From Anthopleura xanthogrammica (taxonomy: Eukaryota > Cnidaria > Anthozoa > Actiniaria > Actiniidae), in assembly GCA_964019055.1 (NCBI GenBank), contig OZ025216.1:9813914-9877913 (forward strand): a DNA stretch of 64,000 bases. Reading direction: 5' to 3'. Made by a program: the position numbers and the translations under genes. The notes beneath the pieces are model-generated. The model was not told where the DNA came from. It saw only the letters and a program-made list of their open reading frames with translations, and ran no database searches. Below, in pieces: positions 1 to 11,249 of the stretch; position 1 is the stretch's first letter; each line of letters starts with the position of its first letter.

Positions 1-1800
1 CTTCGGGTTCCTTTTCGGCATATGTTTATTTATAACTTATTGCGATTTTGAGCCGCCAATATGGGTTTATATTGGCGGCTACTTGGGAGAAAATATATTC
101 CGTATTGGCCGTAGTCCCGATTTTCCTGCTTTCGATACTGTTTGTGATCTCCAGTCACCTTGCCCTGGGATCTGCGGATGTTGTAGCGTGTACAAAAGTT
201 GGTTTGAGGCCGAGGGAAAAATGAGCGACAAGTTATTGATTGTTGAAATATATGAGGTAGAAGTTTTAAATTCTTTGCTTTGCCCTGAACCTAGTAGAGT
301 ATCATCCATTTGGTTTACGGATTTTAGAGGAATTGAATAAATTTGAAAGAAGTTATTAATTGTTGAATTTGGTTCAAACTTGAAAATGTTTCATATTGAC
401 GGCATGATATACAAGGTAAAAATTTTAAACCCTGTGCCCTGGGCAGTGTAGAGCAATATCAATTTGGTTTACGATTTTTAGAGGAATCGAATACATTTTA
501 GGTGAGTTGTTGAGGTTTGAATAGATGTAATTCGAGCGAACGCTCCAAAAATTTTCGAAGTGCCGAGTGCTATACATCTATGCCGGGAGCTTCCAACCGA
601 TTTGTGCCAAATATTATTGTAATCAGGGAGAAGCTTGTAATTTTCTTAACAATATTAGGTGGTTTTTGAGTGGGGTTTACTTTCGATTTCGAGAATTATG
701 AGCGAAAGTCGAATGTGCGGCTGAATGTGGGGCTTACTTCAGCCCGGTCTCCATTTCGCTTGCTTAGTATTTACGAAGTCGATCCATTGCTTTCTTCTGG
801 CCTTTGCCTCGAGCCATATCATTAAAATATGGAATGATGATGTGAAGCACTATTCCCAGTTTTGAATTTGGTGTGTTGGAATAATTTCCATCAACACATC
901 TACTTGGCATTTTTTTGATATTTCTTAACGAAACAAGAAGCAGCGTGAAGAAATGTTAGGAAAAACTGTAGCATGACTGACCGATTTTACGTCATCAAAG
1001 TACTAGTGCCAGACTACCTTGACGCACAAAGTCACGGCCAACCAAGAAGGGCGTGTCAAATTTGACAACTTTAAAGCTAAATTTGAGAGCTTTGCGGACT
1101 CCAAATCGAAAAAAAAAATATGCAGTCTATATCTACGACATTAGGAGAATTCAAATCGAAAAAGAAAGTCCGAAGGCATATATACACTTTAACCGACGGT
1201 AGGATGATTATTTATGCGTATCTTGCACTTCTTTTCGTGGAATACGAGTGGTTTTATTTGCATTACAATGATGCATGGCAGCGCTCTCTGAACATGAAAA
1301 TTAAATTCAGCCCCGTCTCTTCTTCATGCCGGTATTTTTGAATTGCCAATTTTTTTTCTGATTAGACAACTACGGTCATTTTAGCATGTGCAAACAATTA
1401 ACCTTTGAACTATGGTTATGAAAATTAACCTCGACTTTTTAAAACCTTAGTAAACGTCCAAGTGTAAACACGGCCTTAGTAATTTTAATAGCCTTTATAG
1501 TTTTATTTTAGAGGGCCATAGTTTTTTTGTTAGCATAGTTTTTACTATTCATGACAGTGCTACCCTCGGTAAATAAAGGATTTATCTATATTATATTGAA
1601 ATAGGTATGTCAGTTTTTTGTCCTTTAGCCTTCTGATTCGTTCCCGATATGCACCAATAAAAAAGCAGGATTTTCGATCCGAAGAACTTTTGTCGTGTTG
1701 TCATGTAGCTGTGTTTTTTCGTTTCTTTCTTCGAGAAATTAAGCGACACTTATATAACCTGAATGCAGCTCAAGTTTTTTTCCCAATAAGATAATACCAT
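1..1800. other. No recognisable gene; diverged direct repeat
   Basis: I see no convincing coding region or RNA gene on either strand. Two diverged direct copies of a roughly 95-base stretch (about 247-345 and 406-500) share the words ggtttacg and ttttagaggaat, spaced by about 159 bases. Short ORFs here have no domain signature. Confidence 0.5.
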
Positions 1801-1833
1801 ACGAAAAACGAGCACTGAATCTATGTCGCTTTC

Positions 1834-2962
1834 GTGTGTAGTCTCCCAGGTAGTTTTAATGATCATTTCATTAGCATTGGACCGAAACTTGCAGAGACTA
1901 TGGTTTCTGACTGCAATTATACAGATTTTATGACTGCCAATGTCAAAAGTAATTTTTCATTTAAGTATGTAGAGACTTCACAAGTCTATAAGTTGCTTAA
2001 CTCCCTGTCTTTGTCTAAAGTACTGGTATTGATAAAATTTCAGCAAGAATTCTCAAGCTAGCTTCGCCGATTATTTCAGATCCAATTACTAAAATCATTA
2101 ACACATCAATAAGAACTCAGATTTTTCCAGAGGAATGGAAGACTGCTAGGGTTATACCTCTTCATAAAAAAGGTCATCGAAATTTGCTTCATAATTACAG
2201 ACCAATTTCGATTCTTCCAGTAATAAGTAAGATCTATGAGAAAATATTGTACGAACAACTGGTAGAATATTTAAATGAGGAGAAATTGTTATCTGATAAT
2301 CAATTTGGTTTTAGGCGTTCACATTCGACTTCATCTGCACTGTTTGATTGTACCAACGAATGGTACGTTAATTTGGACAGGGGTCTTTATAACCTAGTTG
2401 TCTTCCTTGATCTTAAAAAGGCCTTTGATACCGTTGACCATAAAATTTTACTAGGTAAACTTATGGCTTATGGTATTAAATGCACATACAATCTGCGAAA
2501 TGCAGCAAAAACAGTTCCTCTTCTTCTTCCTAAGACGGAATTTCTAAAGAAGAGCGCGCTTAAGTTATAAATGGAGCTAAGATATGGAACTCTTTACCAA
2601 ATGCAGTAAGAAATTCCGATTCTCTGTCCTCTTTCATTTCAAATTTATAGACCGTCCCAGGGTTTAAGTAAATAATTTCTTTTTTATATGCATATTTAAC
2701 CATATTATATATCTTTGATATTTACCTTAAACTTACCGTACTTAGTTATTAGAGAAACTTCCTCGTATATATAGATATGTATTATCGATTATTAATTCCT
2801 AATTATTTACATATTTCATATTTTTGAATATTTTTCCATTTTTAATATTATTGTATTTTGTAAATAACACGCCCCTATTGGAAACCAGTGCTATTTTTGT
2901 ATTGAATTAGGCTAGTGTGTCTAAATAAAGTTGATCTCATCTCAAATTTAAAAAAAAAAAAA
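1834..2962 (+). mobile_element. Decayed CR1/Jockey-like LINE fragment, 5'-truncated, internal deletion
   Basis: This is the relic of a non-LTR retrotransposon reverse transcriptase. About 1834-2020 reads as the region before the RT (FNDHFISIGPKLAET). After a one-base frame change near 2020 the frame continues through TGIDKISARILK and NYRPISILPVISKIYEKIL to the motif-A stretch FLDLKKAFDTVDHKILLGKL. After AYGIK (about 2480) the sequence jumps to the C-terminal tail typical of these elements (YNLRNA, then in a shifted frame GAKIWNSLPNAVRN, ending at 2650). The catalytic (F/Y)ADD region is therefore deleted. The 3' part ends in an A-run at about 2950-2962, with the word tctcatctcaa on both sides. 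The copy cannot be active. The clade is tentative. Confidence 0.8.
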
Positions 2963-5100
2963 AATCTCATCTCAATCATTTTTTACGGACGGAAGTCGCA
3001 TGAATTGCATGATTTCAGGCTGAGAAAAGAAAACTGCATAATGATAATAATGGTTTGGCATTGGAACTGCTCAACTACTGCTCGTGAGAACCACTGGCAC
3101 AGGAAATAGAGGAATAACTTATTTCACTCTTCCTGTGATTCCAAAGTCAGAACAAATTCTGAGCTCCATTTTTCTGCAATTTCCCCAAGAATCTTCTTTT
3201 TAATCCCCTCAATGCTTAATTCATGTTTCTTTCTTTCTCTTCTCTTCTCTTATGATTCGAACTCATTTTCTTTCAAAACAAGTATGTGCAATAGTGTTAA
3301 CGTTCTTGAGCCTAAACTACCGACTTCCGTCCGGAAAAAAACAATAGCTTGTTCAGTCTCTCTCGGCTTGAAGTCCGGCAATAAACAGTATCCCAATTGC
3401 ATGTATTCGAAATCATTTTGTAAGTAGTTTTCTAGGTGCTTTATTTTTCTGTATACACGATCATCAGCTGGCTACAAATGATTTAGGTTATCGATCGACA
3501 ATATACTTCTCAAAACCAAATAACACATAGTGAACTGATTTTTTTTTCTTATTCGGCTACGCCTCGTGGGTACATAACATTTTGAGCAACTTTTTTTCGT
3601 CATATCGTGGTACTAAATAAGAGGACATTCCACGCTAATTAAATCCATCGGAAATTTGTTAAGTTCCTAACCCTAAATGCAGCATTTTTCCTTGCTTTTC
3701 CGATCTGGAAATATAACGTTGATCCGCTTTAAAAATCATCACATCACCATATCATATCACCTCAAAAGCAAAAACACAAGAAAGAATCCAAATGTGTGCA
3801 AGGTGCAAACTGTCAATCATACAGGATTTGGATGCTTGAAAACACTGCCTTTTCCGTTAAGGTACTCCAAGCAATTCGATCCGTTGAATAAAGTTCTTTT
3901 ATTTTCTTTCCCCAGAGAATTCATCATATTGGTAAATGTTTGCTTCATATTTATCTCTAAGCCGCTTAGAGATAATTTTTTCGAGGCATGATTTCAAAAC
4001 AAAAATAGCGCTTATACAAATATTTTTACATTGATCATGCTATATGCCTTGAAAAAATGCCCTCAGTGCACGACCAATTGACCACTGGTGTGACTAGGCT
4101 TTGTGACGTCATTTTGTTTGCAATGCTTGCCCCATACCACCATTCAAAAATGGTTCTTTTAATCGTAATTTTGATATCGGAATCGAATTCAGCGCCTATC
4201 ATACTTCTAGAAACGACCAAAAAAAAATTCATGTCATATGCACTCTAAAGTCTGTTATTCACAATAGTTGTGTACGAGAATTTTTTATTTTTTTATTTTT
4301 ATTAAAAGACCTTGCTTATGCATTTCAAGTACATATGGACCAGTTAACGTCTAAGCTTCGAAACGCCACGCCAAACATGATGAAAGAGCAACTTACTGCG
4401 ACGAGAAAATGGCGGCTGTTGTGGTGATGGGCATAATTCGAGCTTGTATTTCCTTCATGAAATGAGACAGTCTGCTACCAATCCCTCTACCACGAAAAGT
4501 TTAAGTCATTAGTACTTTATTAAGATATCATGTTTAGAAATCGGCTGCAAGGGTTTATGAAAATCCTTCGTTTAACTTTCATCATGTTTCGTGTCAAGTT
4601 GTTTTTCTAGTGTCATTTTGACAAGGAATTATTTCGAAATCTATTATTGATAACCACATCGTTTTTAGCAGAAATGGTAACCACTATCCTTTTGAATTCG
4701 GTTCATCTGGAAATCATAAGTGGCAAAATTGGGGAAATTATGGTTTTTGTGTCCAACAGTTCGTAAGCGTTTTAGCGTGGTTGTTTGACCTTTTTATTTT
4801 CTAGAGATCGGCCGTATATCTTATCAGTTACTGAGCGCCAAACTCCTCATAAAAATCTTGTCACGTAAATATATAATTTTGCATTATGGTGCGACATCTA
4901 TAATAGGTATCCACAACAATTCCACTGAATAACATACCTACATTTCATGTATTTTTATTGTATTATGTTTGGGCTGTTGGCAAAATTGGGGAAAAGAGAA
5001 AAAAAACCTGTTCTTCTGAATACTTGTGGGCTTGGGCCAACAGTAATTTTGGTAAAGGGCTGTAATACCCCTAGGAAATTGCCATTTTAAAGAGTCATAA
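2963..5100. other. No recognisable gene
   Basis: AT-rich sequence with short ORFs only, none with a recognisable domain or consistent splice structure. No tRNA, rRNA or array structure was seen. Confidence 0.45.
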
Positions 5101-5113
5101 TAATGATATCCGT

Positions 5114-5461
5114 TCATTTATAGTTAGATAAGATAGATAATTTATTTAACGTCAATAACACAGGGAGTGGTTGCCCAGTCTCCCGAGCCAGAGGCTCATG
5201 ATAAATATGATTGACAACAAGTAAAACCCAATACTTGCACACCGAAAAGTGTGATGTAATAAGCGCAGTATTTTTTTTGGACGATGGTATACATGACGGA
5301 CTTGCCAACTCTTCGATGTATTCAACTACTGGTCTGTTATATTTATATTGGGACGATGAAAGTGATTTTTCCCTGCACACCCCACATGTTAATGCATTTT
5401 TTGTGCATTCAGCAAAAATAAAAAGAACGAGAAACGCGAAAAGATGAATAGTTTTTGCCAT
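5114..5461 (-). CDS. Possible small secreted protein or its first exon
   Basis: The 115-codon minus-strand ORF opens with a convincing signal peptide (MAKTIHLFAFLVLFIFAEC). The start context is AAAATGG and a TATAAA-like run lies directly before the ATG. The mature part begins with a short cysteine cluster (CTKNALTCGVC), followed by a polar stretch and two more spaced cysteines. The C-terminal third looks less protein-like, so the ORF may be a first exon that splices out before its stop. I do not recognise the family. It lies just downstream of the minus-strand LINE, but its start does not resemble LINE coding sequence. A chance ORF remains possible. Confidence 0.35.
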   Translation of the reverse strand: MAKTIHLFAFLVLFIFAECTKNALTCGVCREKSLSSSQYKYNRPVVEYIEELASPSCIPSSKKNTALITSHFSVCKYWVLLVVNHIYHEPLARETGQPLPVLLTLNKLSILSNYK

Positions 5462-5574
5462 TTTATAGATAGTTCGCTTGTTTGGTTACCTTGTGGTGAG
5501 CCTGTATTATGATTCACGGTGCATCAGTTCGCGCATGGTCGAACAAAAAAGCCCCTTGTTGTCGAAATCGTCAA

Positions 5575-7461
5575 TCATTTCCAACATAGGAACAAATATA
5601 AAAACATTAAGTTCATCAACTTATCAATCAGCGCCTTCTTTTTGTTGTTTTCATGCTTAGAGACTAGACGTAGAAGGCATTCTTGGTTTTCTTTCAGGTA
5701 CATGTCCAGGCCGATAGTTGATATTTTGTACGAGTTTTCTATCTGGACGAGTCCTCTACCTCCTTCTTTCCTTTTTACATATAATCTGTCAACATCCGCT
5801 TTAGGGTGATGCATACGGTTCATTGTTAGATATTTCCTTGTCTTTGTGTCTAATCTTTTGATCTCACTTAACTTCCAGTTGATTATGTTGAAAATGTATG
5901 ATACTACAGGCACAGCTAAGGTGTTAATAGCCTGGATCTTATTCGCTGCGTTCAACTCACTTTGTAGTACCAATCTGAGTCTTCGATAGTACTCCTTCCT
6001 CACTTTTTCTTTCATCTTGGAATGTTGTATTCCATCACTTTCATCGATGCCTAGGTACTTGTAGGTTTTCTCTTGGTCAAGTTCTTTAATGACTGTGTCA
6101 AGATCAAGTTGAATGTTCGATTTCTTCGTTAATTTACCTTTCTTGAAAGTAGCTTTGGCACACTTGTCGAGGCCAAATCTCATGTTGATGTCGTTACTGA
6201 AATGGTGTACAGTGTGGAGAAGTGTTTCAAGATGGTTGTCGTCTTTTGCATACAGCTTTAGATCGTCTATGTAGAAGAGATGTTCGACCTTCGCGTTTTC
6301 AACGCTGTGTCCACATCCTGTGCTATTTAACATGTTGCTAAGTGGTGTCAGGGCCAAGCAGAACAACAGTGGTGATAGTGAGTCTCCTTGATAGATCCCG
6401 CTTTTGATGGTGATCGTTCTTGTTGTTGTTCCTGTGGTGTGGTTTAGGATCATGGATGTTTTCCAGTTCTTCATGATGTGTTTCAGGAAGCTCGATAGTA
6501 GTGGCGATATCTTGTAGATCTGCAAGGTCTTTAATATCCATGGATGAGGGACACTATCAAACGCTTTTCTGTAATCAATCCATGCTGTACTGAGATTTTT
6601 CTTTTTTTGCTTGCAATTTTCAAGTATCATCTTATTTATTAAGAGCTGATCTTTGCATCCATAGGATCCTTTTCTGTATCCTTTTTGTTCTTTTGGTAAG
6701 AGTTGATTGGTCTCCAGATGATGATAAATTCGACTTGTCATGATTGATAACATGAGCTTGTACATGGTAGACAGACAGGTTATTGGTCTGTAATTCTTTG
6801 CTTCCTTTGTTTCCTCGGTCTTTGGGAGGAGGTAGGTAATCCCTTGCGTCATCCATTCTGGACATGTCTCTGGGTTCTTCAACATATCATTGACACTCTT
6901 AGCAAGATCGCCGTGCAAAGCTGTGACGTTTTTAAGCCAAAAGTTGTGAATTTGATCCAGACCAGAAGATTTCCAGTTGCCTGCTTTGGTTAACGCAGAT
7001 GCGATTTCAGCTTGTGTAATGTTGCTCCATGTCTGCTGTTTGATCTTGCTGTTTTGACTTTCTGTCCTTTTTATCCATTCTGCTTGTTCGTTATAACCTT
7101 TTTCTTGCTCTAGAGTTTCTTTCCAGAATTCTTCAACTTCCTCTACCGTCGGTGGTTCTTCTACCGTTTTCTGCTTTTTTCCAAGTTCCCTGTACAATTT
7201 CTTGGTGTCTTCTCTAAACATTTTGTTTTGAGTAAACTGCTTACTTCTCTTTTCAAACCTTCGCATTCTTTGAGCTTTAGCTTGTATTTGCTGTTTAAGT
7301 TGTTCCATTACTTCAGGGATTTTGTTGACTGAGTTAATTGAATACTTCGCCATGATGTTTTTTCTTTTTCTATCAGACAACCTGTTAAGCGATATCTCAG
7401 CCAAAACCGATAGATCTTTTCTTTTTTTTTCTGTATGGTTTTCATCATTCTCTCTTTCCAT
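5575..7461 (-). CDS. Reverse transcriptase ORF of R4/Dong-like LINE
   Basis: The 628-codon ORF is an RNA-dependent DNA polymerase for target-primed retrotransposition. Visible RT blocks in order are NYRPITCLSTMYKLM, EQKGYRKGSYGCKDQLL, motif A WIDYRKAFDSVPHPWI, motif B GIYQGDSLSPLLFCLAL, catalytic motif C FYIDDLKLYA with both aspartates intact, and the thumb-like KTYKYLGIDESDGIQH. The later segment KADVDRLYVKRKEGGRGL is typical of these elements. The final residues (LMNLMFLYLFLCWK) look like out-of-frame readthrough, so the true C-terminus with its endonuclease is lost or shifted. The start shown is the first ATG after the frame break and is probably not the native start. Confidence 0.85.
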   Translation of the reverse strand: MERENDENHTEKKRKDLSVLAEISLNRLSDRKRKNIMAKYSINSVNKIPEVMEQLKQQIQAKAQRMRRFEKRSKQFTQNKMFREDTKKLYRELGKKQKTVEEPPTVEEVEEFWKETLEQEKGYNEQAEWIKRTESQNSKIKQQTWSNITQAEIASALTKAGNWKSSGLDQIHNFWLKNVTALHGDLAKSVNDMLKNPETCPEWMTQGITYLLPKTEETKEAKNYRPITCLSTMYKLMLSIMTSRIYHHLETNQLLPKEQKGYRKGSYGCKDQLLINKMILENCKQKKKNLSTAWIDYRKAFDSVPHPWILKTLQIYKISPLLSSFLKHIMKNWKTSMILNHTTGTTTRTITIKSGIYQGDSLSPLLFCLALTPLSNMLNSTGCGHSVENAKVEHLFYIDDLKLYAKDDNHLETLLHTVHHFSNDINMRFGLDKCAKATFKKGKLTKKSNIQLDLDTVIKELDQEKTYKYLGIDESDGIQHSKMKEKVRKEYYRRLRLVLQSELNAANKIQAINTLAVPVVSYIFNIINWKLSEIKRLDTKTRKYLTMNRMHHPKADVDRLYVKRKEGGRGLVQIENSYKISTIGLDMYLKENQECLLRLVSKHENNKKKALIDKLMNLMFLYLFLCWK

Positions 7462-7493
7462 GAAGGTTGTTTTTTCTTGATCCTTCTCTTTTT

Positions 7494-8087
7494 CTACCTC
7501 AACCCAGTATGCTCAGTTATGACTGTAGCTGTTGCATAGTATAACTGGTTAATATCTGAGACGTTGAGTTCTCCTTTGGTTTTCCTTATTTCGTCCAGTG
7601 CTTTATTTGCACGGTCTATCAGTCCTATTACTTTCTTGGTTTTGTTCAGTTTTGGTAGCTGGGGTCTTTCTTCCACACTTAGATATTTGATTTCTTGCCC
7701 TTTGATCAAAATGTCATTCCTCAAGCTTACTTCACCAGTTGTTTCGGCGAAGTTCGTGTCTTCCTCACTTATCCGTCTCACGCTTGCGCTCTCGTCTTCG
7801 TGTCTTGCCTCTTCAGAAGCTCTTTCTTCCATGCTGGTGTCTTTGTCATGGTTATTTACACCATCTTGTTCTGGCGTCTCTTCCATCGCTTTCTTCTTTA
7901 TTTCAAGGATCTCCTTTTCTGACAATCTTTTCTGCCTCTCAGTGTCTCTTCTTACATTAGCAAGTTTGTTGTAGTCAAGATTCGTTCTAGTACTTGGATT
8001 CTTTTCTCTCCATATCTGATAGGTCTCCTTGGTAACTGACTGATGGGATGGATTTAACGATGCTGTGTAATATATAGATTTAGGCAC
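7494..8087 (-). CDS. N-terminal ORF of the same LINE
   Basis: The 197-codon ORF is rich in K, E and R and lies just upstream of the RT ORF on the same strand. It ends at a TAG, beyond which the same frame continues with basic residues (KKRRIKKKQPSWKERM). The stop is therefore probably a single nonsense change within what was one polyprotein. No zinc finger can be made out. Confidence 0.65.
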   Translation of the reverse strand: MPKSIYYTASLNPSHQSVTKETYQIWREKNPSTRTNLDYNKLANVRRDTERQKRLSEKEILEIKKKAMEETPEQDGVNNHDKDTSMEERASEEARHEDESASVRRISEEDTNFAETTGEVSLRNDILIKGQEIKYLSVEERPQLPKLNKTKKVIGLIDRANKALDEIRKTKGELNVSDINQLYYATATVITEHTGLR

Positions 8088-8099
8088 TGCCTAAAAGCG

Positions 8100-9185
8100 G
8101 AGCTATCATAAATAGTATATTTAGTGCTAAAAACGTGACAATTGTGTGACGCGGCATAACGCTAGTTATAGCGTTACCACTTCGTTTGATTTTACCAGAA
8201 TCCAGGAGGAAAAACTAAAAGAAAAACCATTATTTTAAGCCTTCAAAAGCATTAGAAAACTTTTCAATTCGAAGAATAATAATTATAGATTGTAGAACAT
8301 ATGAATACATGTATAGAACAAAGGATTTTATTCAGCAAATCTTAGTAATCAAAGTTATGAGTTTTTTAGGTGGAAAGTGAACTACACTGAAAATTGTCGA
8401 AAAATATTACTGATAAGCTTAAGCTTACATTCACTTGAACTTCACATGTAAAAAGAGACATATTCATTAATGCAAGATAATAATTTTCTTTGTTAGTAAG
8501 TGTCTTTGAAAAGTTTTTTTTCAGATTTATTCTTAACTTTATTATCGAGCGAAATATCTTACGCAAATATAAGCTTATCCATGAAAAAAAACAAGCTCAT
8601 CATTTTTGCGATTGTGTAATAGTAATAGCTGGAAAAGCCCGATAAATAGCAAATATTTGGTGTGATATGTATTCCTTTTTCATATTTCATTCAACATTAA
8701 AATAAATTATCTATAAAAATGTCAAAATATTCATATGATTATGAAACTGGAATCTTGTTTGGACTTCGCGTGAGGTTCGCTGGCCGTCAAATATATTTTT
8801 TCAAAGAACCTAGCCTTTTTTCTTCAAATGGGATCAAAAACAAAAAATCAAAGCTTCAAATATCGCTTTTTTGGTTCACAAGTAATGAAGAAAAAGATGA
8901 TAAAAATCTAGAATGCAGTAAAAACGACAAACTATCCAAGTTTTTTCTGACAATGTTTGCCGAACCAACGTCCTTGGCTTGTCTGAGAGTTTCTCCAGCT
9001 AGTTTACACATTTCTTGTCGATTTTTTACGAAATATTAGTTAAAATTAATGAATTTACCTTCTATGAAGTGTTTTCTACGGAACTGAAATATCATTCTTG
9101 CAGTATAATCAGGTTTTTCTGGTCTACAGGCCACATTTTCTCTAGCTGAAGTTTCAGTCACGAAACTTCATCGTAAGATTAAGAA
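8100..9185. other. No recognisable gene
   Basis: AT-rich spacer upstream of the LINE's 5' end. A 106-codon ORF at 8719-9039 has no signal peptide, domain or supporting splice context. Confidence 0.4.
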
Positions 9186-9190
9186 TCTTC

Positions 9191-9227
9191 CCTCGCTTTC
9201 CCTCGCTTTCCCTCGCTTTCCCTCGCT
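9191..9227. repeat. 10-bp tandem repeat (cctcgctttc)
   Basis: Three complete and one partial head-to-tail copies of cctcgctttc. Confidence 0.95.
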
Positions 9228-9428
9228 AAATCTTCTTTAACAAGTCGCTAAAGTCGAAAAATTGTTTTTGTGCACTTTAAGACAGACATGACTTGGATTA
9301 AACGTATTTTTCGCATTGCAAAAATAAGAAAAAATACTTCTTGATCCATCTTTGACTACATTATTGCAATTTTTCTGTGCATTTGTGAGTAAGCAAAGCG
9401 CGCGGGAACCCTGTGCAAAGTGGTACAC

Positions 9429-9721
9429 GGACGGACGTATCTATGTATGTATGTATGGATGGATGGATGGACGGACGGACGGACGGACGGACGGACGGAC
9501 GGACGGACGGACGGACGGACGGACGTATGTATGTATGTATGTATGTATGTATGTATGTATGTATGTATGTATGTATGTATGTATGTACGTACGTACGTAC
9601 GTACGTACGTATGTATGTATGTATGTATGTATGTATGTATGTATGTATGTATGTATGTATGTATGTATGTATGTATGTATGTATGTATGTATGTATGTAT
9701 GTATGTATGTATGTATGTATG
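9429..9721. repeat. Compound tetranucleotide microsatellite
   Basis: About 290 bases made of blocks of related tetramers: a short GTAT and GGAT run, a long GGAC run (about 9467-9524), a GTAT run, a GTAC run (about 9587-9610), then a long GTAT run to 9720. Four-base units leave several frames open on both strands, which creates long artefactual ORFs of MYVC/IHTY repeats that should not be taken for proteins. Confidence 0.97.
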
Positions 9722-9972
9722 GACAAATCAAGCCATGAAAAATCAACTCGATGGGTTACCATTTTTTCTTAAGTATGGTGCTCCGCTCGCGCGGGCCTTT
9801 GGATCAAACAGCGTGAACAATAGTTAAAGGAAATACTGACCTAGGAAAAAGAAACGTAAATCTCACTAGTGAGATTTGCTTTATAATATTAACTCTTGCC
9901 GTGAGATGAATACTGGATGAATAGAAATACAAGGAAGAAATGTTTTGAGACGATCACTTCTTGACTACCTAA

Positions 9973-10363
<391 letters not shown>

Positions 10364-11249
10364 GTAAATATAAACCTACAGAAACATTGGTGTTACGTTT
10401 TAGCAGGGGTTGATTAGGATTATGTTTTTGGGTGAATTAAAGACAGTCTGTCATCAGCTAGTGATTAAGTGAAATTAAGAAGCTTTATGTAAGGGTTAGA
10501 GAATAAACGCGAGTGCTTTATGGGATTTAGAGCTCCAAGCATTGATAGGAAGCCACGAGAGTTTTTTTCTCTAGCCGATTTAGAATATAAAGTCATACTC
10601 ACGAGACCATTGTTTGTATGCATTTTTTTTTGTTCCCCTCCCAAGAGAACATTAATCTTTGAATAAAAGTAATATACGACATATTTTTTTAGCTTTGAAA
10701 TAACAGAAATACAATAGAAATGTTCTGTTCATTAAGAACATGTATGTGATGTTCTGTCCCCCGAGACTTAAGAATTTTAATCGAGAATCTACATATATCA
10801 CTAAATATATATTAAGCTACTGAATGTTAAGATTTACTTTAGAAATAATATACTTCTGTTATAATATATAGCTAATTCAATTAATGTTGTGGATGAAAAA
10901 AGCCTAAAGTCTAAAGCTTTATTTAAGAGCGGAATCATGAAACTTATTTCACCGTGGCATTATAACAATCAGAAACTCACTGTATGCTTGCAAATTCTAC
11001 GACTTGGACATATATCCCTTAATTTTTAGATAGCCTACCGTGAAGTTTGTAAAAAAGCAAATAATGTTCAGTTTTTTTTACCGACGACAAGGTCGTCTGA
11101 GCTATACATTACGATTTTTCAGAGATGATTTAAAACTCTAGGACTTAAATATTATGGTAAGGGGGACATTGAATAATTTTCTGTATATCCAATAGAGTAA
11201 TTATACTGAGGTGTCAAAATTGAAAGAGCCTTGAAGCTCAAGAAAAATA

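Larger units (their letters stand above)
5575..8087 (-). mobile_element. Near full-length R4/Dong-like non-LTR retrotransposon
   Basis: Two long same-strand ORFs make one retroelement body. The 5' ORF (7494-8087) carries the N-terminal region with WREKNPSTRTNLDYNKLANV, a type seen in R4/Dong-like elements. The 3' ORF (5575-7461) carries the reverse transcriptase. They are separated by one TAG stop and a frame change in about 30 bases, so the copy is slightly broken. The restriction-like endonuclease expected after the RT in R4-type elements is not visible, because the reading frame diverges after about 5640. The clade is from memory of motif style (NYRPITCL, GYRKGSYGCKDQL), not from an alignment. 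Confidence 0.8.

Noticed and set aside
7564..7974. Serine/leucine-rich plus-strand ORF
   Set aside because: Antisense shadow of the LINE N-terminal ORF.
9191..9227. Possible CRISPR-like spaced repeats
   Set aside because: Short direct tandem without spacers, in a eukaryotic genome.
9352..9827. Long overlapping ORFs with MYVC, IHTY and GRTD repeats on both strands
   Set aside because: Products of a tetranucleotide microsatellite read in several frames; no gene.
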